Part shown: positions 56,640 to 64,000 of the stretch, one piece after another
How the letters are laid out: each line of letters begins with the position of its first letter
How positions within the stretch are numbered: the first letter of the stretch is position 1
Assembly (NCBI GenBank): GCA_019055375.1
Contig: JAHQIW010001219.1
Location: forward strand, 1 to 64,000
Length of the DNA: 64,000 nt
Direction of reading: 5' to 3'
Source: Parelaphostrongylus tenuis
Lineage: Eukaryota; Nematoda; Chromadorea; Rhabditida; Metastrongylidae
Translations under genes and position numbers: made by a program
Notes under the pieces: generated by a model
Told to the model about the DNA's origin: nothing
What the model saw: only the letters and a program-made list of their open reading frames with translations
Database searches by the model: none

Positions 56640-56830
56640 ATTTTTGCGAATAAATTGCATGATTTTAGTATCGTTCAATTGCGCATTTTCTTGTGAACAC
56701 TTTGTTATACAACTTACCTGTACTTGCTTAAAGATGGAGCTCTCCTAGGAGCAAATTTGCTCGCTACTCATGTACGAATGGCGCGTAGGGGGAATGCTAG
56801 TGTAACAGCGCACAGGATTAATGGAGCTTG
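56640..56830 (-). repeat. mariner-associated repeat, same family as 63.4-63.7 kb
   Basis: The minus-strand CACAAGAAAATGCGCAATTG and CCTACGCGCCATTCGTACAT match segments of the 63.4-63.7 kb locus, where they adjoin a transposase fragment. No catalytic motif is visible here. Confidence 0.45.
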
Positions 56831-57004
56831 AGGCGATGATACGGTTGCAGGAAGGACAGCTAGGAACTGGTTTGCGACGTTCAAACCTCTTCTATCGACC
56901 GCTTTTTTAACTATCATCAATTACTATTAGTATGATTTATTACTCGGCATCGATTCGCTTATAGAGGATTATTTAACCTGAGGGGATTGGCTGAGCCGAG
57001 GGAG

Positions 57005-57053
57005 GGTGGTACTGATGAGTCCCAATAAGATAAAACAGGCGTATGTCTACCAT
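57005..57053 (+). ncRNA. Hammerhead-like motif R9, weak
   Basis: CUGAUGA (57012-57018), helix II GUC/GAU of three pairs, AAAA in place of GAAA (57032-57035), helix III C-AGGC-G and triplet GUA (57041-57043). Helix I: GGUA with UGUC, or GUGGUA with UACCAU after a 4-nt bulge. The G12 to A change should inactivate it. No surrounding repeat was recognised. Confidence 0.35.
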
Positions 57054-57584
57054 TAGACCTAACAGCTCAAAACATTTTATATCCTGATCAGAAGTTCAAA
57101 GCTTGAAAGAACATTCTGGCGGATCAGCCTCGCTCGCGACTTCCACTAGAAGTTGATTATCAGGCTGTTTTTGAGATGGTTGAAGAGAACTTTTCAACGG
57201 CATTCCGAATGCTAGCTGGAGAGTTCGACTGTCGCTTCAAAACCAGAAAGTTATTGAACCGATGAAAATATCTTGATTATGAATCTTGCCTCTTGTTCAG
57301 AACGAAGTATTGCCAAATCATATCAAAAATTGGAAAAATCAAAGCTGCACGAACTTTTTTGCATAATCCATCATATCCCACGTATGAACATGTATATGTT
57401 AGCACATATCCGCGTATAACGCCCTTGAATAAAACGTATCCCTTCAATATCGCTATATGTTTTACTTCAATCTATTTAACCACCAACAAAGGCGAATTGG
57501 CGCCTGTGAACTCCAACTGTGCGTATAACGCCCTAAAGCTGCTTTGTGAATGAATCACATTTGAACACGAAGAGCATCATACTT

Positions 57585-57775
57585 TGAATATTATGCTCTT
57601 TTTAAATTCTCTAGTGTATTTACTGGTTTTTCGCAGTGTTATGATGTTTTCATACATACCTACGAGAATTGAGGGGTGAGCAAAAACACGACCATAGACG
57701 TGAGTCGGACCCGCGTTTCATCCATGCCGCGACGGGTGCTACCACTGTACCAAAGAGGTATATTCACGCCATCAC
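57585..57775 (-). repeat. S2 tRNA-headed SINE-like repeat
   Basis: The minus-strand head GGTACAGTGGTAGCACCCGT and GGGTCCGACTCACG arm are followed by GGTCGTGTTTTTGCTCACCC and an extended tail (AACATCATAACACTGCG) also seen near 30.74 kb. This is the best evidence for the SINE body shared beyond the tRNA head. Confidence 0.55.
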
Positions 57776-57779
57776 ACCA

Positions 57780-58430
57780 TTTATGCTCTTTTTTGACTGG
57801 GATGTGGTCACACGTCGCTTGCTGATCAGGCGGTTGATCGAAGTTTCAAATAAAAATGTCACGATTTTCCTCGTCGGTGACCTCCGGATAAATCTCAATT
57901 CATCGCAATTCAACGATCAGGAATAACAGCCCTATTTACACAAAAAATCATTGCCGGTCGAGATCATAATAGCGCTAAATTGCCTGAGTATTACGGAAGT
58001 GTTCGGTTCATAGCATGTTCTCAATTTCATCACTATGCTAAGCTGCTGGTTTGTTTGACGTGCTGTTTTGCAAAGTCTCATGTAGCATGTGTCATAGGGC
58101 GTTTACAAGTTATCACAGAGTCACGTCATCGTCAGTTATATGTATTGAATAGAGGTTTATTACATTACGAATAAAATCCCTGGTGGCAGTATTTCTATTT
58201 ACACTAGTTTTATGTGGGCTAATGAAAATATCGTTTGCTCTCATTTTATGGGTGATCTTAACTGGAAAAAAAGTCTTCTGTGGCAGCAGTTTGATATTTA
58301 AAAAACCTCCGCTTACATTTAGACGTTGATCTGCTAGAAGATGCAACTGTTTTTACCGAGTGCAATTTTTTTGAGTTTGTAGATGGACAAGTTTTTTTCA
58401 TTACTTCAGACAATCTGTCTTCCTTCATGC
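57780..58430. other. Unassigned stretch
   Basis: Nothing recognised. Confidence 0.3.
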
Positions 58431-58433
58431 CAG

Positions 58434-58546
58434 TTCAGTAACAATAAAATTCAATTCTGTCACGTCCTGACGTTTTGGTGAACAGAATAATTCAGTAACA
58501 ATAGGATTCAATACTGTCACGTCCTTACGTTTTGATGAATAGTCCC
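58434..58546. repeat. Tandem duplication, 57-bp unit
   Basis: Two adjacent copies, each starting TTCAGTAACAATA and containing TGTCACGTCC(T)(G/T)ACGTTTTG. They differ at a few positions. Confidence 0.85.
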
Positions 58547-58864
58547 ATAAGAAATGATGCTGAGGCACGCAACTGCTCTAGATAGTTTATTGGATGTTTT
58601 CTCATTTAGCTGTTATGCTGATGTACTCGACTGCACCTATTTTTCACTGCACGTCGTATACACTAGGAAAAAGTTTTAGAAAAGGAAATTTTTGTCCTAT
58701 GCATAGGGAATAGCTTCTTACTGATGGTGTCTAGCACATATCTAAGTTTCACAAGTAGCTATCAATTAGATACAACTCCGTTATCTTCAGTCGTTTTTCA
58801 ATCCTTTGTGGGCAAAGACTTTACCGCTTTTTTTTCAGACTTTTGACGATCATTCGTTAAGTCA

Positions 58865-59375
58865 ATCTCGTAAAATTTACTATTTCTTATGGTTTTCGAA
58901 AGGCTTTCTCAGTGCGTTATAGCATCAAAAATAATATTGAGTTTCACACTCGGCACGTAGATTGTGTTCAGCAGGTGGGTGTGAGCGACTGTGAGGATGG
59001 GATTGTGCAACATTCGCAACAAAGGGCATGGAGCAGACTTTCAGTAGTGACTCGACAGCATAAAGTTAGTTATTGAGAAGAATTCAGTGGAGCGCTATAA
59101 GGGCGTAAAGAAGCTTAATTTTCGTATTCCTAGGCATTGGATACTTAGGCGTGGATTTGGCACAGAGTTTGACATTTGACAATTGACAATTTGAAGTGAA
59201 AATAAATGCCTAAGATCCTAGAGCAATGAAGCAAAGTTTTCTCTACAAATCTCAGTTGCAAAACGAAGAAAAATTTTCCGAATAACAACGAAATTATGCG
59301 CAGAGTGCGAAATTCAGTTTTATTTTTGCTGTTACAGCGCATCAAAAGATACTTCTTTTGAAATATCATAGTATT
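58865..59375. repeat. Diverged copy of the 48.4-49.0 kb repeat
   Basis: Starts with a single unit like those at 48.1-48.6 kb (GAAAGGCTTTCTCAGTGCG, then TTGAGTTTCACACTCGGCAC). It ends with CTTAGGCGTGGATTTGG, TTTGACAATTTG and GAAAATAAATGCC, parallel to 48701-48790. Short inverted CCTAGG/CCTAAG elements lie at 59131 and 59208. Confidence 0.4.
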
Positions 59376-59639
59376 AGATTAAGCGAGACTTGAAGTATCG
59401 ACTGGTTGCTGAATGTCTGAGAAAAAGAGAAAAGGTCTTATCATCAAAGCGCGAAAAATGATTGGAGTTAGCAGAAAAGTGCGCAAAAAACATTTCAAAT
59501 AGACGCTGAACACGAGATAAGCAGAAAAAGTAGGAATTCATATCGACTCATAGCTTTTGCTCTGTCCCAAATGCATTGCTATCGTTTCACTTAGGCAGTT
59601 ATGCATTTAAGAAGCTTAGCGGTTTAGATTTCGTCTTCG

Positions 59640-59932
59640 TCCTTTGATAACTTCGCAGAGATCCCGACGCTTAATTAATCTCTGAGAGATGCGCCATGCA
59701 TTTGACCTTATCAAGCATCGTTCGAGGTTATCGAATGCATATCTGGCTTTTAGAATGATTCTTTGTAGCTTGCCGATGTACCGCATCAGTGCTGCTATCC
59801 TACCTGCCAAGTCTGCAATTCGCGGACTCCGGGGAAGAAAGGCTTGCTGAGCTTTGAGCGCAGGTTCGAACCATCAACCACGTGTGTAGTGCACAGCACC
59901 TATCCACTGCGACGCATGAGCTCTGCCCTTTT
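59640..59932 (-). repeat. S1 SINE, moderately diverged
   Basis: The minus-strand head CATGCGTCGCAGTGGATAGG, B box GGTTCGAACC, body CTTGGCAGGTAGGATAGCAG, ACTGATGCGGTACATCGGCA, and 3' part CAGAGATTAATTAAGCG. The B box is better than in most copies. Confidence 0.7.
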
Positions 59933-59934
59933 AC

Positions 59935-62900
59935 ATTCTCAGCATTAGTGGTAGACTTCATAATATCCATCCATATTTGTCTTTCCTTTATTATGCCGAT
60001 CTATAAGTGTCTCTTCTACTAGTGATGGACGTACTGACTTGTTGACTTAGATACAACGAAACAAATTCATCTTTATAGGCATCAAAATGTGAATATCGTT
60101 GAATTACTGATGGATATCGCTTCTTCGCAAATGTGAGATTCAATTCTATAACGATTCAACTCCTGAGGAACTATGACTAAAAAGATTTCATCTGATTTTT
60201 TTTAGTTCAGCGAGGATTTCGTGGAATCAATAGCTGTTTTTAGTATTCATTAATGCTGTCTCATAATTTTTTTCCATTAGCGTTAACGATTCCATGTGCA
60301 ACACTTTTTTTTTACTTTGTAACGGCTGGCTAATGCTTAGCAGTTCGTCGTACAACACAGCTCTTTGCAAGCTTCGCGTGACACACGGCAACTCGTTCAG
60401 AGGAGCCTATATAGCAAATCCGCCACACCAATTAAATTCGTATTCATTCACTGTCATAGCAAATTCTTGCACGAAATCAACTGATGCTGTATAATTAATG
60501 ATTTTCACAACGTTTCGAATGTGAGGTGCTATTTCTGTTTGAATAGCTATGACTTTGATGCGTAGAGAGAGTACCCTTGCCATTCCCTTCAACTACTACT
60601 TTCACTCATCAGGTTTGATATCCAATCTCGATCATTCTTTCTCGCTTTCTTTTCTTGTATACCTTCCTTTTACGGCCTGGATTGCTGTCGTTCGTTTCTT
60701 TCTCGTTTTGTTCTTCATACAAAACGATTTTATTTTATAATTATGCAACACTGAAAGATTATGAGCTACTCACAACAACATATCGTCAAAGCTTATTTCG
60801 AGTCTGCAGTTTCATTGAACAGTGGATGTACATTTCTTAGCACCGATGTTTATATCCATACTTATGCTATGACCTAATCTAACCGAAGATAAAGCGGCCG
60901 ATAACGTTTTTAGTGATGGATCGGTCTTGATCGCTCATTTATGGAATGTTTTTTGGCTTCTTCTCTCAATTTGGTGATCGTTACATGATCTTGAAGTCTT
61001 TTCTAGTGTCTTTAAAATCGACTTGTGTAGAGCTTAAGTACACAGAGTATCGCTTTTACTGCGACGATAAGCGATGCTGTCTGGGTGTTGGAACAGATGG
61101 TTCTTGTAGGAATGTTTCGTATTTTGTTGGTGATCTGACGGTTTGAATCGTTTAAATGGACCACCCAAGTCTTAGTGGTTGAAAAACATAGCCTGTCAAT
61201 GAAATTCTAACGATTTCAAATAAAAGCTGGCTTGTCGACAAATATGAAGAGACAGGAGATAGATGAAGGAAAGAACGAAAGACTGAGAATTAGACTGAGC
61301 GACATGACGACTAAGAGAGGGAGAAAGGCAGGGAGAGCGAAAAATGCTCGGGTAAAGTGGTTTCGAATGAGACTACCCTTCATCAACTATCGTATTACTT
61401 CATAATGGATTATGCTATTTCCTGAAGCAGGCTAGCGTCGATCGAGTTTTTTCTAGCGATGCTTTGAATTGATTCTCTGTATGAATTGTAATCTTTCTCA
61501 TTGCTGCTAATAATACTGGATACTAGCTATTCCATATTCGCCTGAAGTCGAAAAAGCCGTTATTTTCTCGCTATGAAGCATCGAAATCAGTACGAACTGT
61601 CATGAAAGTGTTAAATTCGATATTGTCTTCTTGAAGTTTTGAAACGTCCTTACTGATGTCTTCTTAGAATTTCTCATTATTTATCCACTTTATGGTGCAG
61701 ACTGGTGATATGAAAGATTTTTCCTGTTGTCGACAAAAAGGGGACCCTATAGCTGTAATTTTTTTCCTTGAATTGAGTGATTTTTTTTTCATATGGAGAA
61801 TGATTATATTACTTTTTCGTCGTACCCAAGGTGGATCTACATTGAATTAGTTTGTTATAATTTTATGCCTCTTTGATATAGAAAAGAAATCAAAACGAGG
61901 AAGGGTGAGTCAAAGAAAGTCATATTAACATGTTGAATTATGGTATTCTGCACTCGCTGTCTTCTTTCTTTGTCTCTTTACAGTTCAAAAGTCTATCAAT
62001 ATTGTTCTAGTCAAAGCGTTTTTGTTTTCTTAGATGACTGAGCCGACAAAACATTGTAATAAAAATTTTATATCGGCTAACATTACGGCTCCTTCGCCCT
62101 CCTTCTTCGCGTCGGTTCAAGTCAATTGCCCACAGCCGTTCGTCCTCAACCTCTTTCGTTATCGTTTTTTATGTTTTACAGCGTTTATTACAAATAAACT
62201 CTGTTATACAGTCGTAAGGAGATTTCTGCGTTTGATTTTCTACAGATAAAGCCTTTCTATCTCTGGACGATAAATTCGTGATATCGTATTTTTTCCTTTT
62301 CACAGTTTTTTTTAGGCTCTGTACCGCTCTGTGGTATTATTTTTCTATTGGTTTCCTTTCCTGAGCTTTCCCTCTTTCACCTTGCTCCTTGCTCCATCTC
62401 TCTGCCTCCTCTGCTTCCATTACCATTTATTTTTTGCCCTTCTCTTCACGTGATGTTCTCTCAGGATTCGCTCTTGAAATTTCCATGGAAAAAATTCATG
62501 TTAAAACTCGCTAAAAGGAAGTTCTCCGTCCTTTTTGTAACATTTATCTATAAAGAAAGAGTTCTTCATACGATTATGATAGTTCAATGCGACTTCATGA
62601 CTAGTCGCATAGAAGCTTTATATGGACTAAATACTGTCGACTAGAGAAGTCTAAAAAAACAATCCAGAAAATCCGAATAATCAATTACCGTTGATTAGAA
62701 AAGTTTCTCTCAGTTATCTAAAGGAGAAAGCTTTATGATTACCCATATCTTACTAGTACGTAGCGTGGCATACCGAATTTAGTGATGAACTATATGCCTC
62801 CCTCCACACTACATCGCATTTCGATCGCCAGAAGTACAATCGCCTTATCCTCAGCTGCAAAGAAATGTTGCCAATTAGAAGGGTGGAAGGATACATGGGT

Positions 62901-63285
62901 TTCTGACTACGACAGATGTCTCTTCTGGTTGATATGTAATAGATGTTTTCTTTCTCTTTCTCATCAAAAGAATACTTGCCGAATTTTCTTTTCTTTTTGA
63001 AGTTTGGACGTGGCTGATACTTCTTTATTAAAAATCCGATGGCTGACGTTTCGACACAAGGCCTGGACGAATTATGTAGTGACCCCGCTGTTTTTTACTG
63101 TAGTAATAGTAAAGATAAAGGTATGGAATTTTCTTTTCTTTTCTTTTGAAAGTGCGTTAAAAACGCTATTTTATTATATGTATTTTACAAACAAAATATT
63201 TTATATTATGGTTTTCAAGGACTTTGAAGATTACGACTTTTGATCCCGAAAAACGCCATTCTTTTGAATTAGCACATTTGTAATT
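59935..63285. other. Unassigned stretch, low-complexity tracts
   Basis: 3.3 kb with no recognised element. Notable composition only: pyrimidine-rich 60600-60720 and 62340-62460, purine-rich 61235-61350. Confidence 0.35.
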
Positions 63286-63289
63286 TGAA

Positions 63290-63580
63290 ATTAATTATTT
63301 CAAGTGATAATCTGGCGGTGCAACGTCGGAAGAATAGGGCGGGTTAGGTAAAACCTCCTTGATTCTCCTACCTCACCTTTTTTTATGACGTTTGCGATCG
63401 GTTTTCAACATGAAGTCGAGCGTTGTCATGCAGCAAAATTGCAACGTTCGTGCCGTTTTGTTTTCTAGGATGATTTTTGCAGTCAAATTGCGTAACTTCG
63501 ATGCAGTTAAATTTTGCATTTTCTTGTGAGCATTTTGCTGTACAGGTTGCACGAACTTGCTTTGAGAGCTCCATTAATCA
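63290..63580 (-). pseudogene. mariner transposase catalytic fragment
   Basis: The minus strand reads NGTNVAILLHDNARLHVENR (second catalytic Asp region), then after a frameshift EVLPNPPYSSDVAPPDYHL (third Asp region), as in mariner-type transposases. Upstream residues (ATCTAKCSQENAKFNC) fall in the repeat shared with 56.7 kb. N- and C-terminal parts are missing. Confidence 0.7.
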
Positions 63581-63589
63581 TAAACATTG

Positions 63590-63720
63590 CGTTACAAGTA
63601 TTTTCCCCTACGCACCATTCGCGTATCAGTAAGAGGCGAATTTGTTCCCACTACAGCCCCATCTTGTAGTAAGTTGTATACCAAAATGTTCACAAAAGGA
63701 TGCACAACACCAAAGTCAAA
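63590..63720 (+). repeat. Inverted partner of the adjacent mariner-associated repeat
   Basis: Plus-strand CCCCTACGCACCATTCGCGT and AAGTTGTATACCAAAATGTT correspond to the minus-strand 56.7 kb copy. The orientation is opposite to the transposase fragment at 63.3-63.58 kb, so the two halves meet head to head. Confidence 0.45.
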
Positions 63721-63724
63721 TAAT

Positions 63725-64000
63725 TTTAATTACTTCGGTTTAAAAATCCGTAAAGCAGATTTTCCACAGATGGCGTTTTTTGGGTACAAAAGTCGTCATA
63801 TTTAAAATTATAGAAACCACCATATAAATAATTTTGTACATAAGAAATAAATAAAAAAAGTAGCGTTTTCAACAAAGTTTTAAACAGAGAAAAAGAATTT
63901 GCATATCTTTATTTTTACATTTATTACAGCAAAAAAAACAACGGAGTCATACTTGTACACCTAATATAACATATCATATGTGATTATTTGCTTAATACTT
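63725..64000. other. Unassigned AT-rich end
   Basis: A-rich runs, nothing recognised before the window ends. Confidence 0.3.

Overview
This is AT-rich eukaryotic DNA with short, broken reading frames in all six frames. It most resembles a repeat-rich intergenic or intronic stretch of a parasitic nematode, probably a hookworm-like strongylid. That placement is inference from the repeat content: Penelope-like elements (PLEs), RTE-type LINE ends, mariner remnants and tRNA-derived SINEs. I found no host protein-coding gene, rRNA or convincing functional tRNA gene. Nearly everything recognisable is a decayed mobile element.

Layout. 1-3.7 kb: a head-to-head inverted pair of PLEs (reverse transcriptase plus GIY-YIG endonuclease). 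7.8-10 kb: two mariner transposase remnants. 10-12.3 kb: foldback repeats carrying hammerhead-ribozyme-like cores, one split by a SINE with a 13-bp target duplication. 15.3-16.4 kb: an RTE-like ORF remnant. 17-20.2 kb: a mariner end, a SINE relic and a third ribozyme foldback. 20.5-23.1 kb: two copies of a second RTE subfamily, one a clean 5'-truncated insertion with target duplication. 23.9 kb: a palindrome built around a tRNA-like sequence. 24-31.3 kb: SINEs, two mariner 3' ends and LINE relics. 32.1-34.7 kb: a second inverted PLE pair, with two hammerhead-like motifs at its left end, flanked by SINEs. 35.9 and 37.7 kb: a SINE and a fourth ribozyme foldback. 37.9-44.5 kb: nothing recognised. 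44.6-47.2 kb: a third PLE next to a second RTE-A copy. 47.3-64 kb: mostly unassigned, with a diverged repeat pair, a GC-rich ORF, a retroposed tRNA fragment with a 15-bp target duplication, further SINEs and an inverted mariner remnant.

The most interesting signal is a set of type I hammerhead ribozyme-like motifs in at least three sequence contexts: the left end of PLE locus 2, foldback family F1 (about 10.0, 10.8, 20.2 and 37.8 kb) and foldback family F2 (about 11.9, 12.2 and 17.2 kb). They share a CUGANGA-GAAA core, a minimal helix III closed by a 4-nt (mostly palindromic) loop, and a GUA/GUC/GUU cleavage triplet. Helix I sequence changes between F1 copies while pairing is kept. These look like retrozyme-like non-autonomous elements living beside their likely PLE helpers. 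F1 and F2 carry the ribozyme pieces in outward-facing inverted ends, unlike the direct-repeat layout described for retrozymes. All structures were folded by eye, and most copies carry core mutations.
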